Source: Fodinibius salicampi (lineage in GTDB: Bacteria > Bacteroidota > Rhodothermia > Balneolales > Balneolaceae). From it: a stretch of 64,000 nucleotides of DNA. The stretch is taken from the NCBI RefSeq assembly GCF_039545095.1, contig NZ_BAABRS010000001.1:1488001-1552000 (forward strand). The letters run 5' to 3'. How positions within the stretch are numbered: position 1 is the first letter of the stretch; each line of letters starts with the position of its first letter. The notes under the pieces were generated by a model. The model saw only the letters and a list, made by a program, of their open reading frames with translations, was not told the origin of the DNA and searched no databases. Positions 8,206 through 18,213 of the stretch are shown here, piece by piece. The position numbers and the translations under genes were made by a program.

Positions 8206-9213
8206 ATGGACAACACTCCATCATCCGTAAACATGCAAGCATTGGGCGAACGGATTCAACAATCCAGCGCTTTTATTGAAGATATTTATTCAGAATTAAA
8301 CAAAGTCATTGTTGGCCAACAATACATGATAGACCGGCTGCTGGTCGGATTGTTAGCAGACGGCCATGTACTCCTTGAAGGTGTTCCCGGACTTGCTAAA
8401 ACCCTTACCGTCTCATCACTTGCTAAAGTGATTAACACGAAGTTTCAGCGCCTTCAGTTTACACCCGACCTTTTGCCGGCCGACCTTATTGGTACACTCA
8501 TTTATAATCAAAAAGAAGCGGAATTTACTGTAAAGAAGGGGCCTATCTTTTCGAATATCATTCTGGCAGATGAAATTAACCGTTCCCCTGCCAAGGTACA
8601 AAGTGCATTGCTCGAGGCAATGCAGGAATTACAGGTCACAATAGGAGAAACTACTTATCCATTGGAGGAACCGTTTTTAGTATTGGCGACACAGAATCCC
8701 GTTGAGCAGGAAGGGACCTATCCCCTGCCTGAGGCTCAGGTAGATCGTTTTATGATGAAAATAAAGATTGACTATCCCAGTGAAAGTGAAGAGTTGGAAA
8801 TTATGCGTCGCATGGCTCAGACGGGTGAAAAACAGAAATTAAAACCAGTCGTAAGCACACAAAAAGTCCTCGAAGCACGCGAGGTTATTAATCAAATTTA
8901 TATTGATGAAAAAGTTGAGCAGTATATTATTGATCTGGTATTTACTACGCGAAAACCCAGTCGCTACGATCTCGATGATTTAACGGAGCTGATTAACTTC
9001 GGTGCCTCACCCCGCGCTTCTATAAATCTCAATCTTGCGGCTCGGGCTCATGCCTTCATGCAGCATCGGGCTTATGTTACTCCCGAAGATGTTAGAACGA
9101 TTGCTATGGATGTTCTCCGCCACCGGATCATCCCAACTTTCGAAGCAGAGGCTGAAAATATTACTTCCGAAGATATTATAGAGAAAATAATGTCAACGGT
9201 ACAGGTACCATAG
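8206..9213 (+). CDS. MoxR-family AAA+ ATPase
   Basis: 335 residues. The Walker A motif GVPGLAKT is at 59-66 and Walker B LADEIN at 120-125, followed by the MoxR segments SPAKVQSALLEAMQE and TQNPVEQEGTYPLPEAQVDR. MoxR ATPases act as chaperones that load or activate partner proteins, usually von Willebrand A-domain proteins encoded directly downstream. Here the gene stands alone: the strong terminator at 9258 and the convergent rpsA follow, with no DUF58 or VWA gene. The partner must be encoded elsewhere. The ATG at 8206 gives a normal N-terminus. Confidence 0.92.
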   Translation: MDNTPSSVNMQALGERIQQSSAFIEDIYSELNKVIVGQQYMIDRLLVGLLADGHVLLEGVPGLAKTLTVSSLAKVINTKFQRLQFTPDLLPADLIGTLIYNQKEAEFTVKKGPIFSNIILADEINRSPAKVQSALLEAMQELQVTIGETTYPLEEPFLVLATQNPVEQEGTYPLPEAQVDRFMMKIKIDYPSESEELEIMRRMAQTGEKQKLKPVVSTQKVLEAREVINQIYIDEKVEQYIIDLVFTTRKPSRYDLDDLTELINFGASPRASINLNLAARAHAFMQHRAYVTPEDVRTIAMDVLRHRIIPTFEAEAENITSEDIIEKIMSTVQVP

Positions 9214-9257
9214 TCGGTTATCTTTTTTTCTCTCACGAGCTAAAAGCTTATCAATAA

Positions 9258-9290
9258 AAAAGGCTCAGCGTTTTGAACGCTGAGCCTTTT
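9258..9290. terminator. Bidirectional terminator between moxR and rpsA
   Basis: Perfect 15 bp stem, AAAAGGCTCAGCGTT (9258-9272) against its complement (9276-9290), with a three-base loop. The A-run and T-run on either side make it work in both directions, ending moxR and rpsA. Confidence 0.95.
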
Positions 9291-9326
9291 AATTTTATAA
9301 AAGATGAAAGAGAAATCTAGAAGCTG

Positions 9327-11330
9327 TTATTCCTGCTCATCAGCAACCTCTTCTTCCTCTCCCTCGTCCTCATCAGCTTTATGCAGTTTTCTAGCTGCTT
9401 CAGCTTTTTCCTTTTCAGCCATCTGCTCTTTAAGATCAGCAAGGCCAGACATTTCACCGAGTGTTGGTGTACCAGTCTGCGGTGTAGGCTGATCTGAAGA
9501 AGAAGATCTGCTTTTCTTTGTCTTCTTCTCGGATGATTCGGCTTTCTTAACGTCTTGTTCTCGCTGACTGAGCGTAATATTCTTATTTGATTCATCAAGC
9601 TCAATTACGAATGCCTCAACGCTATCGCCTTCAGAGAAATTCTCTTCCGGCTCACCATCTTCAGCAGTTTTACTTGCGGGTAGGAAACCTTCAAGTCCAA
9701 ATGGCAGGTTAACAAAGACTCCTTTATCGGTTGTCTTGATAACTTCGCCCTCGACCTGACTGGTTCCGCTGTATTCCTCTGCGAATTTCTCCCAGGGATT
9801 CTCCTCAATCTGCTTATGACCCAATGTAATTCGACGGTTTTCAAAGTCAATCGCCAGAATCACAACTTCAATTTCATCATCCTTATCGATAATCTCGTTA
9901 GGATGATTGACTTTTTCGGTCCAGCTCAGATCAGAGATATGGATGAGTCCGTCAATACCGGGTTCGAGTTCAACAAACACACCGAAGTTGGTGAGATTGC
10001 GAACGGTTCCGGTATGCTTGGATCCAACGGGATATCGTTTGTCGATATCCTCCCATGGATCTTTCTCAAGCTGCTTGACACCGAGTGAGATTTTCTTCTC
10101 GGGCTCATTCACATTAAGAACTACACAGTCAATGATATCATCCTTGCTAACCAGCTGTGACGGATGCTTAATATGCTGCGTCCATGACATCTCACTGATG
10201 TGGATAAGTCCTTCAACGCCTTTCTCAAGCTCAATAAAGGCCCCGTAATCAGCAATAGAAACAACCCGGCCCTGAACCTGAATATTCTCAGGATATTTAA
10301 GATCAATCTCATCCCAGGGATGCGGCTGTAATTGCTTCAATCCGAGAGAGACACGTTTGGTCTCATCATCAAAATCGATAACTGCGACATTAAGGTGTTG
10401 ATCCAAAGAAACAATCTCTTCGGGATGCTCCACACGTCCCCATGAGAGATCCGTAATGTGCAACAGGCCGTCCACTCCACCTAGATCGATAAAGACTCCA
10501 AAGTCGGTAATATTTTTGACGATACCTTCAAGAACCTGTCCTTCTTCAATCGTTGAGAGAATTTCTTCGCGCTGCTCTTCAAGATCAGACTCGATAAGAG
10601 CACGGTGAGAAACGACAACGTTTTCGGCATGCATATTGAGTTTCACAACCTGAAACTCCATGGTTTTACCTACATAGGCGTCAAAATCGCGTACCGGTCG
10701 TACATCGATCTGCGAGCCGGGCAGGAATGCATCTATGCCCATAATATCCGCAACCATTCCACCTTTTATACGTCGTTTAATATATCCTTCAATAACTTCG
10801 CCTGTTTCAGCAGCACGTTCAATAGTCTCCCAGGCATGGAGAATATCTGCTTTGCGACGCGAAAGGATCAGTTGTCCTTCCTGATCTTCAACCTTATCCA
10901 GAAACACATCAACTTCATCTCCCGGAGCAAGGTTTTCTACAACTTCATCAGGAAATTCATTTGCCTGAACAATACCTTCTGATTTAAATCCTATATCAAC
11001 AATTACATAATCTTCATCTACTGAAACAACACGCCCGGTAACAATTTCCTTCTCTTCTATCTCATTAAGCGTGTCTTCATACATTCCTTCCATCTGATGA
11101 AACTCCTCATCAGTATAATCCTCCGATGCAGCCTGCAGCTGGTCATAGGTATAGGTTTCATCTTCATCGATTTCACCGGTAAATGAGGGTACAGATTCTT
11201 CTTCTGGTTCTACCCGCACCTCTTCTTCAGTAACAGCATCAACTGCTGTGTCTTCGGTTGCCTCCTCGGCAGTTGTGACCTGTGCTTCTTTTTCTTCTTG
11301 GTTTTCTTCTTGTTTTAGTTCTTCTGTCAT
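9327..11330 (-). CDS. rpsA: 30S ribosomal protein S1
   Basis: 667 residues with six S1 (OB-fold) repeats between about residues 90 and 590, including repeated D(Y/F)GVF(I/V)(D/E)L and GL(L/I)HIS(D/E)(L/M)SW motifs. S1 binds mRNA on the small subunit and helps initiate translation of messages with weak Shine-Dalgarno sites. An N-terminal tail of about 75 residues is extremely acidic. The C-terminal tail (about 75 residues) goes from Lys/Ser-rich to a run of Glu/Asp. Both are longer than in E. coli S1 (557 residues). It follows cmk by 79 bp, the widely conserved cmk-rpsA pair. Confidence 0.97.
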   Translation of the reverse strand: MTEELKQEENQEEKEAQVTTAEEATEDTAVDAVTEEEVRVEPEEESVPSFTGEIDEDETYTYDQLQAASEDYTDEEFHQMEGMYEDTLNEIEEKEIVTGRVVSVDEDYVIVDIGFKSEGIVQANEFPDEVVENLAPGDEVDVFLDKVEDQEGQLILSRRKADILHAWETIERAAETGEVIEGYIKRRIKGGMVADIMGIDAFLPGSQIDVRPVRDFDAYVGKTMEFQVVKLNMHAENVVVSHRALIESDLEEQREEILSTIEEGQVLEGIVKNITDFGVFIDLGGVDGLLHITDLSWGRVEHPEEIVSLDQHLNVAVIDFDDETKRVSLGLKQLQPHPWDEIDLKYPENIQVQGRVVSIADYGAFIELEKGVEGLIHISEMSWTQHIKHPSQLVSKDDIIDCVVLNVNEPEKKISLGVKQLEKDPWEDIDKRYPVGSKHTGTVRNLTNFGVFVELEPGIDGLIHISDLSWTEKVNHPNEIIDKDDEIEVVILAIDFENRRITLGHKQIEENPWEKFAEEYSGTSQVEGEVIKTTDKGVFVNLPFGLEGFLPASKTAEDGEPEENFSEGDSVEAFVIELDESNKNITLSQREQDVKKAESSEKKTKKSRSSSSDQPTPQTGTPTLGEMSGLADLKEQMAEKEKAEAARKLHKADEDEGEEEEVADEQE

Positions 11331-11409
11331 TATTAGTTTTTGATTAAAATTACCGCATCCTTACGATCGGGATGGGATTAGTGTTAAGGTTATAGTTAAA
11401 TCATATTGT

Positions 11410-12066
11410 TCAACTATTTAGTCTTTCGCGTATTTCTAAACAAATTTTATCGACTTGTTGTTCAAAACTTAAGTTGGTCGTATCAACTTCAATAGCATCT
11501 ACTGCTTTTTTGAGCGGATCAGTTTCCCTGTTCGAATCCTTATGGTCCCGCTCTTCGATATTCTGTTTCACTTGTTCAAGTGTTAACTCCGGATTGTCGG
11601 TCTTTCGCTCTTCATATCTGCGCCGGGCTCTTTCTTCAATATCAGCCGACATATAAAACTTTAAATCAGCATCTGGAAAAACGGCCGTACCCAGATCTCG
11701 TCCTTCCGCTATATATGTGCCGCGATCCACGACATCGCGCATCAAATCATTTACGAACTGACGAACATGGGGTCTTGCTGCTACCTCGGAAACATATTCA
11801 GCTACTTCTATCGTTCGAATACGGCTGGTAACCGACTCCCCTTCAATAGCAACATGGAAACATCCATTGCTATAATGGAATGTAATCGTTTTATCCTGCA
11901 ACAACTTAAAGAACAACTCTTCGTTCCGGTCAGCCTCCAAATAAAGCAGGGTTGCTGTTCTATAAAGCGCTCCGGAATCCAAATATTCGATATCTAACTT
12001 GTCGGCAACGGCGCGTGCTGTAGAGCTTTTACCAGACCCTGCCGGTCCATCGATCACTATGATCAT
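11410..12066 (-). CDS. cmk: Cytidylate kinase
   Basis: 218 residues. The P-loop GPAGSGKSS is at 7-15, and EYLDSGALYRTAT, YIAEGRDLGTAVFPDADLKF and YMSADIEERARRR follow as in bacterial CMP kinases. It phosphorylates CMP and dCMP with ATP in the cytosol. A good Shine-Dalgarno AGGAG (12081-12077) lies ten bases before the ATG, which fixes the start. It is cotranscribed with rpsA and divergent from rpsT. Confidence 0.96.
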   Translation of the reverse strand: MIIVIDGPAGSGKSSTARAVADKLDIEYLDSGALYRTATLLYLEADRNEELFFKLLQDKTITFHYSNGCFHVAIEGESVTSRIRTIEVAEYVSEVAARPHVRQFVNDLMRDVVDRGTYIAEGRDLGTAVFPDADLKFYMSADIEERARRRYEERKTDNPELTLEQVKQNIEERDHKDSNRETDPLKKAVDAIEVDTTNLSFEQQVDKICLEIRERLNS

Positions 12067-12117
12067 AATGGAAAGTCTCCTAAATTACCCTTCTTTTGTT
12101 AATTTTTCAATGATTTC

Positions 12118-12148
12118 TTGTTTTCTGATTCCAGAAATTTTAACTTTG
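12118..12148 (+). promoter_or_regulatory. Promoter of rpsT
   Basis: TTG (12118-12120), 20 bases, then TAACTTTG (12141-12148) fit the Bacteroidetes promoter consensus. It reads toward rpsT and leaves an untranslated leader of about 65 bases. Confidence 0.6.
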
Positions 12149-12219
12149 GCCTCCTTCTGAAATGGCGAAGAAGATAATACGAATTAATTTGAAGAACTGA
12201 TAAGAAACTCTCAAAAAAT

Positions 12220-12471
12220 ATGCCACAACATAAATCAGCAGTTAAGCGAGTACGACAAAACGAAAAACGCCGGCAACGTAATCAGCCCAAACGCTCAAAA
12301 TTAAAGACGCTGGTAAAAAAAGCTCTCGACACAACCGAAAAAGAAGAGGCCAAAGAAGCTGTGAAAGAAGCCACCTCTTATTTAGATAAGATGGCGGCCA
12401 AAGGATTGATCCATGAGAACTTTGCAGCCAGAAAAAAATCCAAGCTGGCACAGCATGTAAATAACCTCTAA
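12220..12471 (+). CDS. rpsT: 30S ribosomal protein S20
   Basis: 83 residues, highly basic, beginning MPQHKSAVKRVRQNEKRRQR, the typical S20 N-terminus. The rest is the expected helical Lys/Ala-rich body with KGLIHENFAARKKSKLAQHV at the end. It binds 16S rRNA early in 30S assembly. It is separated from gpmI by only 18 bp, so the two are likely cotranscribed. Confidence 0.95.
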   Translation: MPQHKSAVKRVRQNEKRRQRNQPKRSKLKTLVKKALDTTEKEEAKEAVKEATSYLDKMAAKGLIHENFAARKKSKLAQHVNNL

Positions 12472-12489
12472 ATAAATATCCCCTTTACT

Positions 12490-14010
12490 TTGGCCGATTC
12501 AACATCTAAAGCACTTTTGGTCATATTGGACGGCTACGGGCTTGCAGAAAATCCCGATGTTAGTGCAATAGACCGCGCGGATACTCCTTTTATTGACTCT
12601 CTATTCCGCGACAATCCCCATTCTAAGCTGAAAGCCAGTGAGGAAAAAGTGGGGCTGCCGGAGGGACAATTTGGCAACTCAGAGGTCGGTCATTTAAATA
12701 TTGGAGCCGGACGTATTGTCCCCCAAGAACTTACCCGGGTCAACACTTCTATAGAGGACGGTTCTTTCTTTGAAAATGAGGTGCTCACTACCGCCGTTGA
12801 AAAGGCTAAGGAAAATGGTCGTATCCATATAATGGGGCTCTTTTCGGATGGCGGCGTTCATAGTCACAACGAGCACCTGTTTGCGCTCCTAAGATTAATG
12901 AAAAAAGAGGACGTACCTAATACCTATGTCCATGCTTTTACTGATGGCAGGGATACCGATCCGCACGAAGGCCTAAACTACGTAGAGGAGTTTAAAAAAC
13001 AGGCTAAAGAAATTGGCGTAGGTACCATCGCCTCTATTGTTGGCCGATACTACGCTATGGATCGGGATAATCGCTGGGACCGTACCAAGTTAGCCTATGA
13101 TCTGCTAGTCCATGGCGAGGGAGAAACGTATAACACCCCTCAAGAGGCTCTTCAGGCATCTTATGATGATGAGGTTACTGATGAATTTGTTACGCCCAAA
13201 CTGATCGACCAGGATCCGGATTCGCGCATCCAAAAAGGGGATGTCGTTATCTTTTATAACATACGGGGCGATCGCGCACGACAGATCACCCGCGCTCTTA
13301 CCGAAAAGAATTTTGACAAGTTTGACGTCGAAAAGGATCTCGACCTACACTATGCTACGTTTACCTCCTATGATGATACCTTCGATGTAGAAGTCGCTTA
13401 TCCTCCCCTGCCGCTTACCAATACATTGGGAGAAGTCGTTAGCAGGCATCAACTTAAGCAGCTGCGAATTGCCGAGACCGAAAAGTATCCGCATGTAACG
13501 TACTTTTTTAACGGTGGTGAAGAAATCGCTTTTGAAGGTGAAGATCGCAAACTGATTCCAAGTCCCAAAGTAGCTACTTATGATCTTCAGCCGGAAATGA
13601 GTGCTGTAGAAGTGGCAGATACTTTATGTAAACAGCTAAGCACCGAAAAATATCATCTTTGCGTATTAAATTTTGCCAATCCGGATATGGTTGGCCATAC
13701 CGGCGATATGGAAGCAACCATCAAAGCAGTTGAAACGATCGACCGACAGTTAAAAAAAGTAGTTGAGACGGCAACAAAGCATGGATATAAGATACTCATT
13801 ATTGCTGACCACGGAAATGCAGATAAGCTTATTGACGAAAAAGGAAATCCCCATACCGCGCACACTACGGCGATGGTTCCCGCACTAATTTTAAATGAAG
13901 AAAAAGTACGAACGATGAATGACGGGATTTTAGCAGATGTGGCTCCTACCCTTCTCAAACTTATGGGACTTCCACAGCCAAACGAAATGACTGGCGACCC
14001 TCTGTTTTAA
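12490..14010 (+). CDS. gpmI: 2,3-bisphosphoglycerate-independent phosphoglycerate mutase
   Basis: 506 residues, the normal length. Metal-binding DGYG at 14-17, the catalytic serine in GNSEVGHLNIGAGR (S64), DGRDTDP further on and the C-terminal IADHGNADKL motif are all present. It interconverts 3- and 2-phosphoglycerate in glycolysis with two Mn2+ ions. The start appears to be TTG at 12490: no in-frame ATG or GTG lies between the rpsT stop and the conserved N-terminus, and translation from TTG gives MADSTSKALLVILDGYG as in homologues. Confidence 0.95.
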   Translation: MADSTSKALLVILDGYGLAENPDVSAIDRADTPFIDSLFRDNPHSKLKASEEKVGLPEGQFGNSEVGHLNIGAGRIVPQELTRVNTSIEDGSFFENEVLTTAVEKAKENGRIHIMGLFSDGGVHSHNEHLFALLRLMKKEDVPNTYVHAFTDGRDTDPHEGLNYVEEFKKQAKEIGVGTIASIVGRYYAMDRDNRWDRTKLAYDLLVHGEGETYNTPQEALQASYDDEVTDEFVTPKLIDQDPDSRIQKGDVVIFYNIRGDRARQITRALTEKNFDKFDVEKDLDLHYATFTSYDDTFDVEVAYPPLPLTNTLGEVVSRHQLKQLRIAETEKYPHVTYFFNGGEEIAFEGEDRKLIPSPKVATYDLQPEMSAVEVADTLCKQLSTEKYHLCVLNFANPDMVGHTGDMEATIKAVETIDRQLKKVVETATKHGYKILIIADHGNADKLIDEKGNPHTAHTTAMVPALILNEEKVRTMNDGILADVAPTLLKLMGLPQPNEMTGDPLF

Positions 14011-14227
14011 CGGCCGACTACCCCTTTCCTGCAATTTATCACCTATCTTTTGGGCAAAAATTGAGTGAGAATTAAAAAAATACTGTTTGAGCAGTAAATC
14101 CTTCCGTTTTAGTTTGCTTTTGCACAACGCCAATACTACTTTCGATAGTGAGTATGAACTAAATTCCCGACTCACTCGTTAAAGCCATTGACAGATAACC
14201 CAAAAAAGTTAAGAAGGTTCGTTTTTT

Positions 14228-16834
14228 ATGGAGGGTAATTTTTCAAGCAAAGTTCGAGACGTCATCCAGTTCAGCCGCGAGGAAGCTCTGCGGTTGGGGC
14301 ATGATTATATCGGCACTGAACATTTAATCTTAGGAATTGTACGCCTCGGCGAAGGTGTTGCCGTTAAGATTCTAAAAAATCTTAACTGTGACCTTTTCAA
14401 ACTGAAAAAAACCGTAGAAGATACGGTCCGTGGAACCGGAGGCTCTGTGAAAGTGGGCAACATTCCGCTCACGAAACAGGCAGAAAAGGTCTTACGCATC
14501 ACCTATCTGGAAGCGAAGCTCTACAAAAGTGATACGATTGGCACTGAACACCTGCTGTTATCTTTGTTGCGTGATGACGAAAATATCGCTGCGCAGATTT
14601 TGCAGCAATTTAATGTGTCGTACGATGCAGTTCGAGAAGAGCTGGACCTTATTATTTCAGGTAAGTCACCAGACAGTGGAAACCGGCAGGACTCTCGTTC
14701 GGTTTCAGCCAGTCTCTCGTCTTCATCAAAAGGTTCAAAATCATCCGGAAGTTCACGAGAAAAGAAGATGGAAAAATCAAAAACACCAGTACTTGACAAC
14801 TTTGGTCGCGATTTAACACAAATGGCCGAAGAAGGTAAACTCGATCCAATTATCGGTCGAGAAGATGAAATTGAACGCGTGGCCCAGGTCTTAAGCCGAC
14901 GCAAAAAGAACAATCCAGTACTCATCGGGGAACCCGGTGTAGGAAAAACAGCTATTGCTGAAGGGTTGGCAACACGCATTATGGAGCGTAAGGTTTCCCG
15001 TGTTTTATATGACAAACGCGTGGTAGCCCTCGATCTGGCTGCACTGGTTGCTGGTACAAAGTACCGGGGACAATTCGAGGAACGCATCAAGGCCGTAATG
15101 AATGAACTTGAAAAAACGGATGACATCATCCTGTTCATTGACGAACTTCATACGATTGTAGGAGCCGGAGGCGCGAGCGGTTCTCTGGATGCATCCAATA
15201 TGCTCAAGCCTGCGCTGGCCCGAGGAGAAGTTCAGGCGATTGGGGCAACAACACTCAACGAATATCGCCAACACATTGAAAAAGATGGCGCTCTGGAACG
15301 ACGGTTCCAAAAAATTATGGTCGATCCCACTACTCCGGAAGAGACTATTGAGATTCTTTCCCAGATTAAAGATAAATATGAGCAGCATCACAGCGTTGCT
15401 TACTCAAAAGAAGCTATTGATGCCTGTGTAAAATTAACGGATCGCTATGTAACCGATCACTTTTTACCGGATAAAGCTATTGATGCGCTTGATGAAGCTG
15501 GCGCACGTGTACACTTATCCAATATTCACGTTCCACAGCACATTATTGATCTGGAAGAGGAAATTGAGGAAACAAGTAAAGAGAAAAACGGAATGGTCAA
15601 AAAGCAACGCTTTGAAGAAGCGGCCAGACTCCGTGATAAAGAAAAACGATTAACAGAAGAGCTTGAACAAGCCCAGGATGAGTGGGAAAAGCAAGCTGAA
15701 GAAATCATTTATGATGTTGAGGAAGAAGACGTTGCCAAAGTAGTAGGCATGATGAGTGGCGTTCCTGTCAGCAAAATAAATCAAAGCGAGAGTAAAAAAC
15801 TCGTGAAGATGAAGGAAGAACTTTCAAAGCAGGTGATCGGACAGAATGAGGCGGTTGTTAAGCTTACAAAAGCGATTAAACGTACCCGCGCGGGTCTTAA
15901 AGATCCTACACGTCCGATCGGTTCATTCATCTTCCTCGGCCCCACTGGCGTAGGGAAAACGGAAATGGCCAAAGTACTTGCTCAGTATTTATTTGATAAG
16001 GAAGATGCGCTCATACGAATTGATATGAGTGAGTATATGGAAAAGTTCTCGGTCTCTCGCCTGGTTGGTGCGCCTCCGGGTTATGTCGGATATGAGGAAG
16101 GCGGCATGCTCACTGAAAAGGTACGCCGAAAACCGTACAGCGTTGTGCTTCTTGATGAAATTGAAAAGGCTCATCCGGATGTATTCAATATTCTTCTGCA
16201 GGTATTGGATGATGGTATTCTTACCGATAGCTTAGGACGGAAAGTAGATTTCCGTAATACTATCATCATTATGACATCCAACATCGGGGCCCGGGATATC
16301 AGAAATCTGGGTCAGGGCATCGGATTTACGCCTGGCGACAGTAGTTTGGATTACGAGAAGATGAAGTCAACTATTCAGGACGCTTTGAAAAAAGTCTTCA
16401 ATCCTGAGTTTCTTAATCGTATTGATGATGTGATTACTTTCCGTGCACTCGAGAAAGAAGATATCTTCCAAATTATCGACTTGCTCTCTGACGACCTCTT
16501 TGAACGCATTCGTGATCTCGGCTATGAAATTGAGGTTACGGACGGAGCCAAAGATTTCCTCAGTGACAAGGGATTTGATCAGAAATATGGGGCACGTCCG
16601 CTTAAACGTGCTATCCAAAAATATGTAGAAGAGCCACTGGCGGAAGAGCTCCTTGAGGGAGAGCATCCTGAAGGCTCGCATATTAAGATCAAAATGAATA
16701 AATCCCGCGACGGACTTACTTTCAGTTGGTCAGAATCGGAGGAAGATGAGGTATCATCATCTGCCAATGAAGAAGAAACCGATAATAATTCTGATTCGAA
16801 AGAGAATAAGGAATCAACTGAAGCAAAAGCGTAA
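14228..16834 (+). CDS. clpC: ATP-dependent Clp protease ATP-binding subunit ClpC
   Basis: 868 residues with the full ClpC order: two Clp-N repeats (about 1-145), a Ser-rich linker, AAA-1 with Walker A GEPGVGKT (234-241), a UVR/coiled-coil middle region, AAA-2 with Walker A GPTGVGKT (about 571-578), and a C-terminal D2-small domain. It unfolds substrates and feeds them to ClpP. The last 35 residues are Ser/Glu-rich and unusually acidic. AAGAAGG before the ATG is a plausible ribosome site. An inverted repeat AGTGAGT/ACTCACT (14147-14176) upstream might be an operator. A strong terminator follows. Confidence 0.96.
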   Translation: MEGNFSSKVRDVIQFSREEALRLGHDYIGTEHLILGIVRLGEGVAVKILKNLNCDLFKLKKTVEDTVRGTGGSVKVGNIPLTKQAEKVLRITYLEAKLYKSDTIGTEHLLLSLLRDDENIAAQILQQFNVSYDAVREELDLIISGKSPDSGNRQDSRSVSASLSSSSKGSKSSGSSREKKMEKSKTPVLDNFGRDLTQMAEEGKLDPIIGREDEIERVAQVLSRRKKNNPVLIGEPGVGKTAIAEGLATRIMERKVSRVLYDKRVVALDLAALVAGTKYRGQFEERIKAVMNELEKTDDIILFIDELHTIVGAGGASGSLDASNMLKPALARGEVQAIGATTLNEYRQHIEKDGALERRFQKIMVDPTTPEETIEILSQIKDKYEQHHSVAYSKEAIDACVKLTDRYVTDHFLPDKAIDALDEAGARVHLSNIHVPQHIIDLEEEIEETSKEKNGMVKKQRFEEAARLRDKEKRLTEELEQAQDEWEKQAEEIIYDVEEEDVAKVVGMMSGVPVSKINQSESKKLVKMKEELSKQVIGQNEAVVKLTKAIKRTRAGLKDPTRPIGSFIFLGPTGVGKTEMAKVLAQYLFDKEDALIRIDMSEYMEKFSVSRLVGAPPGYVGYEEGGMLTEKVRRKPYSVVLLDEIEKAHPDVFNILLQVLDDGILTDSLGRKVDFRNTIIIMTSNIGARDIRNLGQGIGFTPGDSSLDYEKMKSTIQDALKKVFNPEFLNRIDDVITFRALEKEDIFQIIDLLSDDLFERIRDLGYEIEVTDGAKDFLSDKGFDQKYGARPLKRAIQKYVEEPLAEELLEGEHPEGSHIKIKMNKSRDGLTFSWSESEEDEVSSSANEEETDNNSDSKENKESTEAKA

Positions 16835-16854
16835 TTTAACAACAACTTACAAAT

Positions 16855-16884
16855 AAAAAGGCCTCCCTGATCGGAGGCCTTTTT
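16855..16884 (+). terminator. Terminator of clpC
   Basis: Perfect 12 bp stem, AAAAAGGCCTCC against GGAGGCCTTTTT, with a six-base loop and a T-run, 20 bp after the clpC stop. The A-run on the other side means it could also end transcription of the convergent gene at 16944. Confidence 0.93.
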
Positions 16885-16943
16885 TGTTTTAGGTAAAAAT
16901 AGATTTTAAGAATGAATGTTTATATTCCAGTTTACTTTTCAAC

Positions 16944-18074
16944 CTAAAAATTTACACCAATCGTTAATTCCTTATTTGCCCCTTTCAATTTATATTGATT
17001 GGCAGAAAGCCTGTCAATATCTATTTTAAAATCTTCATAAAAGCCTAATGCTTCCGATAAGCTGTTGCTCACAATATCGCGACGGGCTAAATCCACGGCC
17101 TTTAGTTCTATGTTATTCAGGATCCCTGAGGTTTCAGAATAACGGCCGCTTAGAATAACAATCATTTGATCCTCGGGGAAAAAATCTGCATAAAAGACCG
17201 GATCTTGTATACTTGTACTACCCAGGCGCTCCCCGCTCAGGACATTATGCACACGAACCCGCTTGGAGGAAAAAACTGTAATATGTCTGGCGTCTTTTGA
17301 CAGTTGTGCTCCTTCCAATTGCTCTCCGGGAGAAAAAAACCCGATCTCATTACCATATCTATCCATAACCAAAACCCGGTCATTGGCTCCTTCCGCCCCG
17401 GTAATAATAGTTACCCAATTGCCATCTTCTGATACTTCCAACTCTTTTATAAACCGTTCTTCATGTTCAAAAATTCGTCTCAGCTGGTTATCCATTCCCA
17501 GTAAACCTGCTTTCGAACCAATTTTTTCACCTCTCTTAATTTTAGGGGTGAAGATAATTGTAGTTGCTCCATCTGCACTACTTCTTACTTCAGAAATAGT
17601 TTCTCCTTCCTCACTGTTACTTCCACTTGTTATGGTAGTGCCTGTATTTCCATAACCATCGTGCATGGCAAAATTCATAATATTACTGCGTAATAGTAAT
17701 TTACCAGAGTTGAAAGGGTAAACAGCCAATGACGGATCATTCGGCTTAATTGAGATAGAAGAATAATTATTCAATGTATCTCCGTTGGCAGAAAGCAAGG
17801 TAATCTCTGCTGATTCGCCGGTATAGTCCAGTAAACTTATTATGGAACGATCAGGAGAAAATCCTGCAGAAAGATGACTACTAACAGACTTTCCAGAATC
17901 CAAAAAAGTTATTGCACTAGATTGAATTTCAACTTTAGCATCCCCGGATAATGAAAAAACAGTCGGGCTATTATTAGCGGTTTTACCTGCAGAGGAAAAA
18001 TGGAGTGATTGTCCCAAAACTCCTATAGGTAACAAAAAAAGAATGAAAAAATACGATAAACTAATACGACTCAT
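16944..18074 (-). CDS. Secreted protein of unknown function, probable beta-propeller
   Basis: 376 residues beginning with a signal peptide (hydrophobic stretch 4-20, likely cleavage after VLG). The mature part is rich in short beta-strand repeats of the type (V/I)xVxSxDGxx(V/I)(T/I)(V/I)xxxxG, for example EVSEDGNWVTIITG and QLSKDARHITVFSS, which resemble WD40/TolB-type blades. No catalytic motif was seen. It would be periplasmic or outer-surface. It is monocistronic, convergent with clpC and divergent from a glycosyltransferase. I cannot assign a function; the propeller fold is inferred from repeat spacing. Confidence 0.65.
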   Translation of the reverse strand: MSRISLSYFFILFLLPIGVLGQSLHFSSAGKTANNSPTVFSLSGDAKVEIQSSAITFLDSGKSVSSHLSAGFSPDRSIISLLDYTGESAEITLLSANGDTLNNYSSISIKPNDPSLAVYPFNSGKLLLRSNIMNFAMHDGYGNTGTTITSGSNSEEGETISEVRSSADGATTIIFTPKIKRGEKIGSKAGLLGMDNQLRRIFEHEERFIKELEVSEDGNWVTIITGAEGANDRVLVMDRYGNEIGFFSPGEQLEGAQLSKDARHITVFSSKRVRVHNVLSGERLGSTSIQDPVFYADFFPEDQMIVILSGRYSETSGILNNIELKAVDLARRDIVSNSLSEALGFYEDFKIDIDRLSANQYKLKGANKELTIGVNF

Positions 18075-18213
18075 AAAACTATATTATTACTCAGCAATTA
18101 AAAATAAGAAGGTTCAAGAACGTAAATATTTAATACAGATGCAGAAAAATAGATCTCATTTTCTACCATATTCTTTGTAGATTTTGCCTACTTTGAATTT
18201 GAACAGAATAAGC

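Noticed and set aside
14147-14176. Inverted repeat AGTGAGT/ACTCACT before clpC as a CtsR-type operator
   Set aside because: The arms do not match the known CtsR heptad repeat and no ctsR gene is near; kept only as a remark in the clpC entry.
14521-15138. 205-residue open frame antisense to clpC
   Set aside because: Ser/Arg-rich shadow of a strongly conserved gene; no family features.
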